A DNA stretch of 28,445 nucleotides from JAHWJX01 sp036386655 (GCA_036386655.1 DASVVG010000073.1:1-28445), one strand, 5' to 3'. Numbered from the stretch's first letter, positions 1-7,259 are shown. Translations and numbers: made by a program. Notes: generated from the sequence alone by a model not told the origin.

Positions 1-388
1 TCCCGGTCCCCGCGCCCGAGCGGAAAGCCATGGAGAGACCCTTGTCGAGGCTCTCCGACGCCGCCTGCGCGGTGCGGACGTTCGCGCGCACCGAGATCCA
101 CATGCCGGCCCAGCCGGCTAGCCCGGAGAGGACGGCGCCGATGCCGAAGCCGACCGCGGCCTCGACCCCGATGAGGAAGCCCACGAGGACCAGGACGACC
201 GCGCCCACGATGGCGATGTAGGTGTACTGGCGCTTCAGGTAGGCGCCCGCGCCTTCTTGGATGGCCGCGGCGATCTCCTGCATCCGCTCGTTGCCCGGAG
301 AGGCCTTCAGCAGCGAGCTGGTCTGCGCGACCGCGTAGATGATCGCGAGGAGGCTGGCGAAAATGACCAGCAGAAGCGTGGTGTCCAT
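1..388 (-). CDS. hppA: Membrane-bound proton-translocating pyrophosphatase, N-terminal part (cut by window edge)
   Basis: Only the first 129 residues are inside the window; the gene runs off the left edge. It starts at the ATG at 386-388 (minus strand) with MDTTLLLVIFASLLAIIYAV, a membrane helix. Next comes a short loop containing GNERMQEIAAAIQEGAGAYL and then KRQYTYIAIV, followed by two more hydrophobic segments at about residues 58-75 and 78-98. The IQEGAxAYLxRQY element is typical of the H+-PPase family. These integral membrane enzymes couple pyrophosphate hydrolysis to ion pumping. The catalytic loops lie outside the window, so the type (K+-dependent or not, H+ or Na+) cannot be judged. 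A weak GAAGGG element lies about 13 bases before the ATG. The leader has strong inverted repeats, listed separately. Confidence 0.9.
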   Translation of the reverse strand, partial: MDTTLLLVIFASLLAIIYAVAQTSSLLKASPGNERMQEIAAAIQEGAGAYLKRQYTYIAIVGAVVLVLVGFLIGVEAAVGFGIGAVLSGLAGWAGMWISVRANVRTAQAASESLDKGLSMAFRSGAGTG

Positions 389-406
389 CTAGTCGGCGTC
401 CCTTCG

Positions 407-458
407 GCCGGTCAGCGCGGGAGCGCGACCGGCGTGTGTCCCCTTGCCCGCGCTCCCG
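407..458 (-). promoter_or_regulatory. Two mutually exclusive hairpins in the hppA leader
   Basis: Bases 407-413 pair with 427-433, and 415-418 pair with 423-426. This gives an 11-bp stem with one bulged base (414) and a 4-base loop. Bases 418-427 also pair perfectly with 449-458, a 10-bp stem with a 21-base loop. The two structures share 418-427, so only one can form at a time. They lie 19-70 bases before the hppA ATG. The lower stem ends next to the GAAGGG-like ribosome site. The pairing was checked base by base. A role in transcript or translation control is inference, and the local GC content makes chance stems fairly common. Confidence 0.4.
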
Positions 459-495
459 GAAAAAAGGGGACGTCGGACGGTCGCGGGGTCATGCC

Positions 496-522
496 AAAAA
501 GGCGGCGGATAAGCAACGCCGC
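496..522 (-). terminator. Probable intrinsic terminator between the thiL-side genes and hppA
   Basis: On the minus strand GCGGCG (522-517) pairs with CGCCGC (507-502) across a 9-base loop. One C follows and then five Ts (500-496). It lies 22 bases beyond the stop codon of the 545-988 gene and more than 100 bases before hppA. This placement suggests it closes the upstream transcript and that hppA has its own promoter. The stem is only 6 bp, hence moderate confidence. Confidence 0.5.
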
Positions 523-544
523 GCATCCGCAAGGGTTTTTCGCC

Positions 545-988
545 TCAGCGGGCGGCGGTTTTCCGCCGAATCGGGGCGCGGTGGTTGCGCGGGGCCTGGT
601 TCAGGATCTGGGCGCTGCTGAAAGCCTTGGGCCCGCTGATGCGGCGGCCCTCGGCCAGCAGGACGGCGTTCAGCCGCCGGTCGTCGACGTGGTTCCAGTC
701 GTCCGCCTTGACGAAGGGGGTGCGGTGCGCGGCGCGGACCAGGGCGTCCCGGTACCAGGGCTCCTTCGTGCGCAGCTTCACTGCGTCCTGCCCGGGCGCG
801 ACGTTCAGACGGGCCTGCACGAAGACGTAGTTCACGATCCTGCCGTCCACGATGATCGGCACGCCGACAGCGGCGAGGTCCACGTGAGGGCCGAGGGCGT
901 CGCCCTCCTCCTTCTTCTTGCCTCCGCCGGCGAGGGCGGCGGCCGGGACGGCGGCGAGTAGGGCGGCGATGATCAGGGCGCGCAGCAT
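545..988 (-). CDS. Small exported protein of unknown function between thiL and hppA
   Basis: A 147-residue protein starting at the ATG at 986-988. The N-terminus MLRALIIAALLAAVPAAALA looks like a cleavable Sec signal peptide with an AxA-type end near residue 20. A lysine/glutamate-rich stretch (GGGKKKEEGD) follows. The remainder, with VGVPIIVDGRIVNYVFVQAR and later KEPWYRDALVRAAHR, has the flavour of a FliL-like fold: a beta strand, then a proline followed by an amphipathic helix containing RDAL. That resemblance is weak and I do not name a function. A longer start at TTG 1015 would bury the signal peptide, so the ATG is preferred. The gene begins 34 bases after the thiL stop and is probably co-transcribed with it. 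A terminator-like hairpin follows at 496-522. Confidence 0.7.
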   Translation of the reverse strand: MLRALIIAALLAAVPAAALAGGGKKKEEGDALGPHVDLAAVGVPIIVDGRIVNYVFVQARLNVAPGQDAVKLRTKEPWYRDALVRAAHRTPFVKADDWNHVDDRRLNAVLLAEGRRISGPKAFSSAQILNQAPRNHRAPIRRKTAAR

Positions 989-1022
989 GGCGGGAGCGTA
1001 GCGCCCGGCCGTCAACGCTTGG

Positions 1023-1964
1023 TTAGCCGTGGGACCAGCCGGCGCGGGAGATCGGGACCGCGTCCCCTTCCAGGCGCACCCGCACCCCCTCCCCCTCGGT
1101 GACGGTGCCGATTCGGTTGGCGCCGGGCAGGGGTCGGGCGGCCGTGAAGACCAGCTGGTAGTCGTCGCCGCCCGTCACGAGGCGGACCAGCGCCTCGCGC
1201 CTGTCCGGCTGAGCGTCCAGCCAGGCTGTCGCGCCGGCCGAGAGCGGGACGGTCTCGAGGTCGAGGCTGGCTCCCGCCCCGCTCGCCCGGGCGACGTGCC
1301 CGAGGTCGGCGACCAGGCCGTCGGAGATGTCGGCGCAGGCGCTCGCCCCCTCCAGCAGGGCCGCGCGAAGGTCCAGACGCGGGCTCGGGAGGCGATATCG
1401 GGTCGCCAGCTGCGCTACCCAGGCGTCGGGCAAGCCGCTCAGTTCGCCCCGTGCCGCCTGCAGGCCCAGCCAGCCGTCGCCGATGGGGCCGGAGACGAAC
1501 ACCCCCTGCCCAGGCCTCGCCCCCGCCCGGCGGATCGCCCGGCCCTCAGGGGCGTAGCCCAGGAGCGTCGCGCTCGCCGTCATGGGCCCAGGGGTGGAGA
1601 CGGTGTCGCCGCCCAGCAGCACCAGCCCGAACTCGGCCTGGTCCTCCGCCAGCCCCGCCGCGAAGCGGGCCCGGTCCTCGCCCTCCCAGCGCTCCGGCCA
1701 CGCCACCGCCAGCAGGTAGCCGAACGGCTCGGCCGCCTTGGCCGCCAGGTCGGACAGGTTCACACGCAGCAGCTTGCGCGCGACGAGGTCAGGCGGGTCG
1801 TCGGGCAGGAAGTGGACGCCCTCGACGATCGCGTCTTTGGTCAGCACCAGGTCGAACCCCGGCCGGGCGGGCACGAACGCCGCGTCGTCGAGGAGGTCGG
1901 CCGCCTCGGGCGCGCCGCCGGTCAGAGGCCGGAACAGCCGGGCGATGGCGTCGAACTCGTCCAG
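1023..1964 (-). CDS. thiL: Thiamine-monophosphate kinase, probably starting at CTG
   Basis: ThiL phosphorylates thiamine monophosphate to thiamine diphosphate. The protein is about 313 residues if read from the CTG at 1962-1964, close to the family's usual 310-330. Family signatures are EFDAIARLF at residues 3-11, the metal/ATP-binding LLDDAAF near 24-30, TKDAIVEGVHF, NLSDLAAKAAEP, LLGGDTVSTPG and ADISDGLVADLG. The first conventional start codon is a GTG at 1874. It would remove 30 residues including the conserved DDAA aspartates. In-frame codons back to the nusB stop at 2000 hold no ATG, GTG or TTG. An AGGAGG at 1970-1975 lies 5 bases before the CTG and supports that start. A GTG overlapping the nusB stop is out of frame and reaches a stop after 8 codons. 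The gene sits in the rib-nusB cluster. Confidence 0.9.
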   Translation of the reverse strand: MDEFDAIARLFRPLTGGAPEAADLLDDAAFVPARPGFDLVLTKDAIVEGVHFLPDDPPDLVARKLLRVNLSDLAAKAAEPFGYLLAVAWPERWEGEDRARFAAGLAEDQAEFGLVLLGGDTVSTPGPMTASATLLGYAPEGRAIRRAGARPGQGVFVSGPIGDGWLGLQAARGELSGLPDAWVAQLATRYRLPSPRLDLRAALLEGASACADISDGLVADLGHVARASGAGASLDLETVPLSAGATAWLDAQPDRREALVRLVTGGDDYQLVFTAARPLPGANRIGTVTEGEGVRVRLEGDAVPISRAGWSHG

Positions 1965-1997
1965 CCCCGCCTCCTCAGCCGCCGGCGCGTCTCGCGA

Positions 1998-2528
1998 TCA
2001 CCCGCGCGTGTCCCGCGCCAGCGCGTCCAGCGCGCCGTTGACGAAGCCGGGCTCCGTCCCTTCGAAGAAGGACTTGGCCAGCTCCACGTACTCGTCGATC
2101 ACCACCTCGGCCGGCACGTCCGCGCGCCGGGTCAGCTCGTACGCCGCCGAGCGCAGGATCGCGCGGACCGTGGCGTCCACCCGCTCCAGGCGCCAGCCCT
2201 GCGCCAGCCGCCGGGCCACGGCGGCGTCGATCTCCGCCTGGTCGGCGACCACCCCGCGCACGATCTCGGCGAAGAACGCCTCGTCGGCGTCCGCCAGCGT
2301 GGCGTCGCCGAGCTCGCGCCCGAACCGGTGTTCCGTGAACTCGCGGATCACCGCCTCCGTCCCGATGGAGGCGACCTCCATCTGGTAGAGCGCCTGCACG
2401 GCCGCGAGCCGCGCCACCGAGCGCGCCCGCCGCTGCGGCGAGCTCAACGGCTTCGACTGCTCGGCCTCCGCGCGCGCCCGCTGCTCCAGCAGCTCGCGCA
2501 CCGACGACAGGCTCTTGTCCTCGCTCAT
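1998..2528 (-). CDS. nusB: Transcription antitermination factor NusB
   Basis: A 176-residue NusB with an alphaproteobacterial N-terminal extension (MSEDKSLSSVRELLEQRARA) before the helical core. The core contains RSVARLAAVQALYQMEVA, then DEAFFAEIVRGVV, then ERVDATVRAILRSAAYEL, VVIDEYVELAKSFF and the C-terminal GFVNGALDALAR. The ERVD…ILR, EYVELAK and FVNGxLD elements are diagnostic. NusB binds NusE (S10) and boxA RNA and promotes antitermination on rRNA operons. The ATG at 2526-2528 overlaps the ribH stop as ATGA, so translation is probably coupled. The linkage of nusB to ribH is very common in bacteria. Confidence 0.95.
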   Translation of the reverse strand: MSEDKSLSSVRELLEQRARAEAEQSKPLSSPQRRARSVARLAAVQALYQMEVASIGTEAVIREFTEHRFGRELGDATLADADEAFFAEIVRGVVADQAEIDAAVARRLAQGWRLERVDATVRAILRSAAYELTRRADVPAEVVIDEYVELAKSFFEGTEPGFVNGALDALARDTRG

Positions 2529-2989
2529 CGCGCCCCGCCCGACAGCCGGCGCTTGAGGGCGATCATCTCGAGGCAGGCCTGCGCCGCCGCCCCGCCCTTG
2601 TTCCCACTCGTCACGCGCGCTCGCTCCCAGGCCTGATCGTCGTTCTCGCAGGTGAGAACGCCGTAGCCGATCGCCAGCCGCTTGCCGATGGCCAGATCCA
2701 TCAGCCCGCGCGCCGATTCCCCGCAGACATAGTCGTAGTGGCTGGTCTCGCCGCGGATCACGCAGCCCAGCGCCACGTAGCCGTCGTAACGCGTCCCCGC
2801 CGGCCGGTGCCCCGCCTCCTCAGCGAAGGCGATCGCCCCCGGGATCTCGAACGCGCCCGGCACCACGATCACGTCGAACGGCGCGCCCGCGACCTCGAGC
2901 GCCTGCGCCGCGCCCCGGCGCATCTCGTCCTGGATGTCGGCGTAGAAGCGGCCCTCGACCACCAGCACGCGCGGCGGATCGTCAGCCAT
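2525..2989 (-). CDS. ribH: 6,7-dimethyl-8-ribityllumazine synthase
   Basis: A 154-residue lumazine synthase. It condenses 5-amino-6-ribitylaminouracil with 3,4-dihydroxy-2-butanone 4-phosphate to give the direct precursor of riboflavin. Visible motifs are VVEGRFYADI, the substrate loop VPGAFEIPGAIAFA, LGCVIRGETSHYDYV with its active-site histidine, LTCENDDQAWERA and NKGGAAAQACLEM. The usual LTVEN is LTCEN here. The ATG at 2987-2989 lies 8 bases inside the end of the upstream ribB-type gene, and the stop overlaps nusB by 4 bases. The gene is thus embedded in a tightly coupled riboflavin operon. Confidence 0.96.
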   Translation of the reverse strand: MADDPPRVLVVEGRFYADIQDEMRRGAAQALEVAGAPFDVIVVPGAFEIPGAIAFAEEAGHRPAGTRYDGYVALGCVIRGETSHYDYVCGESARGLMDLAIGKRLAIGYGVLTCENDDQAWERARVTSGNKGGAAAQACLEMIALKRRLSGGAR

Positions 2990-4154
2990 GCTCCGTCTCC
3001 CCGTGCATCGGCCGCCGGCCCACGATGCGCAGCCCGTAGCCGTCGAGGGCGGCGGGCTTCACCGGCGTCGAGGTCAGCAGCACCATGTCGCGAACGCCGA
3101 GGTCGAGCAGGATCTGCGCCCCCACCCCGTAGTCACGCAGCGCCCGGCTGCCCGTCTCGTGGTGCTCCGCCTCGCCGCCGTAGCGTTCCGACAGCCACGC
3201 CGGGTTCGGGTCACGGATGAACACCGCCACGCCCGCGCCCTCGTACGCCGAGATCGCCTGCAGCGCCGCCGGCACGTAGTCCCGCCGCGCCTCCACGTGG
3301 CCCAGCATGTCCGCGGCCATGTCCACCTGGTGCATGCGCACCAGCGTCGGCCGGTCGGCCTCGATCCGCCCCTTCACCAGCACCACGTGCTCGGTCCGGT
3401 CGATCACGTTGCGGAAGATCAGCAGGCGGAAGGCGCCGTAGACGCTCTCGAACGGCCGGTCGAGCACCCGCTCCACCTGCCGCTCGGTCCGCCGGCGGTA
3501 GGCGATCAGGTCGGCGATGGTGCCGATCTTCAGCCCGTGGAACTGCGCGAACGCGGTCAGCTCCGGCAGCCGCGCCATCGTCCCGTCGTCGTTCATGATC
3601 TCGCAGAGCACCCCCGCGGGCTGCAGCCCCGCCAGCCGCGCGATGTCCACCGCCGCTTCCGTGTGCCCCGCGCGCACGAGCACGCCGCCGTCGCGCGCCA
3701 CCAGCGGGAAGATGTGCCCCGGGCTCACGATGTCGTCCGCGCCCTTGGTCGGGTCGATGGCGACCGAGATGGTCCGCGCGCGGTCGTGGGCGGAGATGCC
3801 GGTGGTGACGCCCTCGCGGGCCTCGATCGCCACGGTGAACGGCGTGCCGTGCTGGGTGCCGTTCTCGGCGACCATCGGCGGCAGGCGCAGCTGCCGCGCC
3901 CGCTCCGCAGTGATCGGCAGGCAGATCAGCCCGCGGCCGAAGCGGGCCATGAAGTTCACCACCTCGGGCGTGGCGAACTGCGCCGGGATGATCAGGTCGC
4001 CCTCGTTCTCCCGGTCCCCGGCATCGACGATGACCACGGGCCGGCCCTGGCGCACGTCCTCCAGAATGTCCTCGATCGGGGAGATCGGGCTCTCGCCGCT
4101 CCGGGCGGCCAGGCTCGGCGCCTCCTTCCCAGGGTTGTCGCGGGTGAAACTCAA
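2982..4154 (-). CDS. ribBA: 3,4-dihydroxy-2-butanone 4-phosphate synthase fused to a degenerate GTP cyclohydrolase II-like domain
   Basis: A 390-residue two-domain protein. Residues 25-220 are RibB: DRENEGDLI (47-55) with acidic metal ligands, GTPFTVAIEA, EGVTTGISAHDRA, SPGHIFPLVA and RAGHTEAAVD are all present. Residues 225-390 resemble RibA only in outline. RDYGVGAQILLDLGVRDMVL and the DGYGLRIVGRRP ending are kept, but there is no cysteine at all after residue 184. The zinc cysteines are therefore absent, and so is the catalytic RQEGRGIGL-type segment; position 310 onward reads VFIRDPNPAWLSERYG. This matches the RibBX type of hybrid described in Proteobacteria, and a separate GTP cyclohydrolase II is expected elsewhere. 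The TTG start at 4152-4154 overlaps the ribE stop (TTGA) and follows GGAG by 5 bases. Confidence 0.93.
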   Translation of the reverse strand: MSFTRDNPGKEAPSLAARSGESPISPIEDILEDVRQGRPVVIVDAGDRENEGDLIIPAQFATPEVVNFMARFGRGLICLPITAERARQLRLPPMVAENGTQHGTPFTVAIEAREGVTTGISAHDRARTISVAIDPTKGADDIVSPGHIFPLVARDGGVLVRAGHTEAAVDIARLAGLQPAGVLCEIMNDDGTMARLPELTAFAQFHGLKIGTIADLIAYRRRTERQVERVLDRPFESVYGAFRLLIFRNVIDRTEHVVLVKGRIEADRPTLVRMHQVDMAADMLGHVEARRDYVPAALQAISAYEGAGVAVFIRDPNPAWLSERYGGEAEHHETGSRALRDYGVGAQILLDLGVRDMVLLTSTPVKPAALDGYGLRIVGRRPMHGETEHG

Positions 4155-4741
4155 CTCGTCTCCCTCCAGCGCGCCGCGTAGCGGGCCAGCATGTCGATCT
4201 CCAGGTTCACCCGGTCGCCGCTCCGCAGATCGCCCAGCGTCGTCATGGTCCGCGTGATCGGTATCAGGTTGACCCCGAACACCTCGCCCTCGACCTCGTT
4301 CACCGTCAGCGACACGCCGTCGACCGCGACCGAGCCTTTGGAGGCGATATAGCGATGCAGCGGCGCCGGCGCCCGGATCTGCACCCGCAGCGACTCCCCG
4401 TCCGACAGCGCCCGCACCACCTCGCCCACACCGTCGACGTGCCCGGAAACGATGTGGCCGCCGAGCTCGTCGCCCACCCGCAGCGCCCGCTCCAGGTTCA
4501 CCAGCCGCCCCTCGACCCAGACGCCCAGCGTCGAGCGCAGCAGCGTCTCCCGCGAAACGTCGACGGCGAAGGTGTCCTCCCCCTTCTCCACCACCGAGAG
4601 GCACACGCCCGAGCAGCAGATCGACGCGCCCAGCGCCACCTGCTCCAGCGCGTAGGCCGTGGCGATCTCCAGCCGCCGCCCGCGGTCGCGCTCGCCGACC
4701 GCCCGGACGCGGCCGACGTCTGAGATGATGCCGGTGAACAT
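4151..4741 (-). CDS. ribE: Riboflavin synthase, alpha chain
   Basis: A 196-residue enzyme that dismutates two 6,7-dimethyl-8-ribityllumazine molecules into riboflavin and the pyrimidine that re-enters the pathway. The protein begins with the hallmark MFTGIISDVG. It has two lumazine-binding barrels: the first contains GASICCSGVCLSVV and VDVSRETLLRST, and the second contains GGHIVSGHVDGVGEV, SKGSVAVDGVSLTVNEV and FGVNLIPITRTMTTLG. The length is normal for the family (about 190-215). It starts 3 bases after the ribD stop, and its own stop overlaps the TTG start of the next gene. It is therefore in the middle of the translationally coupled riboflavin set. Confidence 0.96.
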   Translation of the reverse strand: MFTGIISDVGRVRAVGERDRGRRLEIATAYALEQVALGASICCSGVCLSVVEKGEDTFAVDVSRETLLRSTLGVWVEGRLVNLERALRVGDELGGHIVSGHVDGVGEVVRALSDGESLRVQIRAPAPLHRYIASKGSVAVDGVSLTVNEVEGEVFGVNLIPITRTMTTLGDLRSGDRVNLEIDMLARYAARWRETS

Positions 4742-4744
4742 TCT

Positions 4745-5413
4745 TCAGAGCGGCCTTTCGTACCGCTCCCAGAGATCGTCGCCGACGGGTGCGCAGTCCA
4801 CGCGGCGGAAGCGCATCGCCTGCGCCAGCCCCTCAACGTGCAGCTCGCCGATCGCGGCTTTGCCCTCGCCGCCAAGGATCAGCGGCGCTCGGAACCACTC
4901 CAGGCGGTCGACCACGCCCGCGCGGATGAAGCTCGCCGCCACCCGGCCGCCGCCCTCCACGAACAGGCGATTGAGCCCCTCCTCGCGCAGCAGCCCGAGC
5001 ACCTGCGGCACGTCCATGCCCGCTTCCTGTGCCTGCGTCTGGATCACACGGACGCCCGCGTCCACGAGGTCCTGCGAGGGCTTCAGCGCCGTGACCACCA
5101 CCACGGGCGAGATGTGCGCGGTCCGCACCAGGCAGGATGTCAGCGGCAGCCGCTGGTGGGTGTCGAGCACCACCCGGGCGGGCTGTTTTCCCTCATAACC
5201 GGCCAACCGGACCGTCAGCTCCGGATCGTCCCGGATCGCCGTATTGGCGCCCACGACGACGGCGTCGTGCTCCGAGCGCATCTGGTGCACCCGCTCGCGC
5301 GCCAGCTGGCCGGTGATCCAGCGGCTCTCGCCGCCGGCGGTCGCGATCCGTCCGTCGATCGAGCTGGCCAGCTTCAGCGTGACCCAGGTGGCGTCGCTCT
5401 GCGCAGGGCTCAA
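4745..5413 (-). CDS. ribD: 5-amino-6-(5-phosphoribosylamino)uracil reductase, RibD lacking the deaminase domain
   Basis: A 222-residue stand-alone reductase domain. Motifs are VTLKLASSIDGRIA (11-24), GESRWITG (28-35), RVHQMRSEHDAVVVGANT, DDPELTVR and VEGGGRVAASFIRAG. They correspond to the C-terminal half of classical RibD. The N-terminal zinc-dependent deaminase (HxE and PCxxxGxTPPC motifs) is absent, and no frame between here and nrdR encodes it. The start is the TTG at 5411-5413, overlapping the nrdR stop as TTGA. A GAGGAG lies 8 bases upstream, so the short form looks natural rather than broken. It should reduce the deaminated pyrimidine to the ribityl form with NADPH. The deaminase must come from another locus, or the pathway is incomplete. 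Confidence 0.92.
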   Translation of the reverse strand: MSPAQSDATWVTLKLASSIDGRIATAGGESRWITGQLARERVHQMRSEHDAVVVGANTAIRDDPELTVRLAGYEGKQPARVVLDTHQRLPLTSCLVRTAHISPVVVVTALKPSQDLVDAGVRVIQTQAQEAGMDVPQVLGLLREEGLNRLFVEGGGRVAASFIRAGVVDRLEWFRAPLILGGEGKAAIGELHVEGLAQAMRFRRVDCAPVGDDLWERYERPL

Positions 5414-5889
5414 CTCTCGGACTCCTCGAGCGACTCTTCACTCAGTCCCTCTTCGCCCAGGAACCGGGCGAAGTCGGACGTCTCCTGGAAGTCGCGGTAC
5501 ACCGACGCGTAGCGGACGTAGCCCACCACGTCGACGCCGCGCAGCGCCTCCATCACCAGCTCGCCCACCACGGCCGAGGGGATCTCCGTCTCGCCGCGGC
5601 TCTCCAGCTGGCGCACGATGCCGCTGACCATCCGGTCCATCCGCTCCGGCTCCACCGGCCGCTTGCGCAGGGCGATGGAGATCGAGCGCTCCAGCTTGTC
5701 CCGGTCGAACGGTGTCCGCCGCCCGGATCGCTTCAGGATGACCAGCTCGCGCAGCTGCACCCGCTCGAAGGTGGTGAACCGTCCCGCACAGGCCGGGCAC
5801 GAGCGCCGGCGCCGGATCGCGGCGCTGTCCTCGGACGGCCGCGAGTCCTTCACCTGGGTCTCCATGTGCCCGCAGAAGGGACAGCGCAC
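5410..5889 (-). CDS. nrdR: Transcriptional repressor NrdR
   Basis: A 159-residue regulator of ribonucleotide reductase genes. The N-terminus is a zinc ribbon: CPFC (C3, C6) and CPAC (C31, C34), with the DSRP and IRRRRSC elements between them. An ATP-cone domain follows, starting at VILKRSGRRTPFDRDKLERSI and continuing to VGELVMEALRGVDVVGYVRYASVYRDF. Family members bind NrdR boxes when loaded with dATP/ATP. The acidic tail (EEGLSEESLEESES) ends at a stop overlapped by the ribD TTG. It lies 22 bases after glyA, and the glyA-nrdR-ribD order is common in alphaproteobacteria. No NrdR box was looked for outside this window. Confidence 0.96.
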   Translation of the reverse strand: MRCPFCGHMETQVKDSRPSEDSAAIRRRRSCPACAGRFTTFERVQLRELVILKRSGRRTPFDRDKLERSISIALRKRPVEPERMDRMVSGIVRQLESRGETEIPSAVVGELVMEALRGVDVVGYVRYASVYRDFQETSDFARFLGEEGLSEESLEESES

Positions 5890-5911
5890 TTGTGGGTCGC
5901 TCCGCCGAAGC

Positions 5912-7210
5912 TCAGCCGTAGATGGGGAATCGGCGCGTGAGGTCCAGCACCTCGCTGCGCACCTCGTTCTCCACCGCGCTGTTGTCGTCCGGGTTCGCCG
6001 AGAGGCCGTCGACGACGCGCGCGATCAGCTCGCCCACGCGGCGGAATTCCGCCTCCTTGAACCCGCGGGTGGTCCCGGCAGGGGTGCCCAGCCGCACGCC
6101 GGAGGTGACCATCGGCTTCTCCGGGTCGAACGGCACGCCGTTCTTGTTGCAGGTCATGTAGGCCCGCTCAAGGCTGGCCTCCGCCGCCTTGCCGGTCACG
6201 TTCTTCGGACGCAGGTCGACCAGCATCAGGTGGCTGTCCGTGCCGCCGGAGACGATGGCGAGGCCGCCGTCCACCAGCGTCTGGGCCAGAACGCGCGCGT
6301 TCTTCACCACCTGCTCGGCGTAGCTCTTGAACTCCGGCTGCAGCGCCTCGCCGAAGGCGACCGCCTTGGCCGCGATCACGTGCATCAAGGGGCCGCCCTG
6401 GAGACCGGGGAACACGGCCGAGTTGATCTTCTTGCCGAGGTCCGGGTCGTTCGACAACACCATGCCGCCGCGGGGCCCGCGCAGCGTCTTGTGCGTCGTG
6501 GTGGTCACCACGTGGGCGTGCGGCACCGGGTTCGGGTAGACGCCCGCGGCGATCAGGCCGGCGTAGTGGGCCATGTCCACCATCAGGTAGGCGCCGACCG
6601 AATCCGCCACCTCCCGGAAGCGCTTGAAGTCGATGGCGCGGCTGTACGCCGAGCCGCCGGCGATGATCAGCTTCGGCCGCTCGCGCTCGGCCACCTCGGC
6701 CAGGTTGTCGTAGTCGATCAGCTGGTCGTCGGGCCGCACCGTGTAGGCGATCGGCTTGAACCACTTGCCCGACTGGTTGGCCGGGCTGCCGTGGGTCAGG
6801 TGCCCGCCGGCCGCCAGGTCCATGCCGAGGAAGCTGTCGCCGGGCTGGAGCAGCGCCATGAACACCGCCTGGTTCGCCTGCGCGCCCGAGTGCGGCTGCA
6901 CGTTGGCGAATTCCGCGCCGAACAGCTGCTTGGCCCGTTCGATGGCCAGCGTCTCCACCACGTCGACGTGCTCGCAGCCGCCGTAGTAGCGCCGCCCGGA
7001 GTAGCCCTCCGCGTACTTGTTGGTGAGCACCGACCCCTGCGCCTCGAGCACGGCGCGGCTGACGATGTTCTCCGAGGCGATGAGCTCGATCTGCTCCTGC
7101 TGGCGCTTCAGCTCGTGCTGGATCGGCCCGAACACCTCCGGGTCGGCGGAACGGAGGTCGGCGGAGAAGAAGCCGCCGGCGGCGGAGGACGCGTTCTTTT
7201 CGGCGAGCAA
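5912..7210 (-). CDS. glyA: Serine hydroxymethyltransferase
   Basis: A 432-residue PLP enzyme interconverting serine and glycine while charging tetrahydrofolate with a one-carbon unit. Conserved features are IELIASENIVS (41-51), NKYAEGYSGRRYYGGCEHVD, QPHSGAQANQAVF, VDMAHYAGLIAAG and VVTTTTHKTLRGPRGG with the PLP lysine at K241. The reading frame is open further upstream. I chose the TTG at 7208-7210 because AGGAG lies 6 bases before it and the protein (MLAEKNASSAAGGFFSADL) then has the family's usual length. A GTG at 7291 would add 27 residues of non-family sequence. The gene follows the small 7260-7475 gene by 49 bases and precedes nrdR. Confidence 0.95.
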   Translation of the reverse strand: MLAEKNASSAAGGFFSADLRSADPEVFGPIQHELKRQQEQIELIASENIVSRAVLEAQGSVLTNKYAEGYSGRRYYGGCEHVDVVETLAIERAKQLFGAEFANVQPHSGAQANQAVFMALLQPGDSFLGMDLAAGGHLTHGSPANQSGKWFKPIAYTVRPDDQLIDYDNLAEVAERERPKLIIAGGSAYSRAIDFKRFREVADSVGAYLMVDMAHYAGLIAAGVYPNPVPHAHVVTTTTHKTLRGPRGGMVLSNDPDLGKKINSAVFPGLQGGPLMHVIAAKAVAFGEALQPEFKSYAEQVVKNARVLAQTLVDGGLAIVSGGTDSHLMLVDLRPKNVTGKAAEASLERAYMTCNKNGVPFDPEKPMVTSGVRLGTPAGTTRGFKEAEFRRVGELIARVVDGLSANPDDNSAVENEVRSEVLDLTRRFPIYG

Positions 7211-7259
7211 GGCTGGCTCCTGGGCGTGCCGCCCCTGTTTACGCCTCAGGGCCGCGGGA

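Noticed and set aside
553..568. CGGCGG-TTTT-CCGCCG hairpin near the end of the small exported protein gene
   Set aside because: Perfect 6-bp stem, but it is inside the coding region and has no following T-run; the 496-522 hairpin is a better terminator candidate.
1872..1874. GTG as the thiL start
   Set aside because: Would remove the conserved N-terminal EFDAIARLF and the metal-binding aspartates; no ribosome site precedes it.
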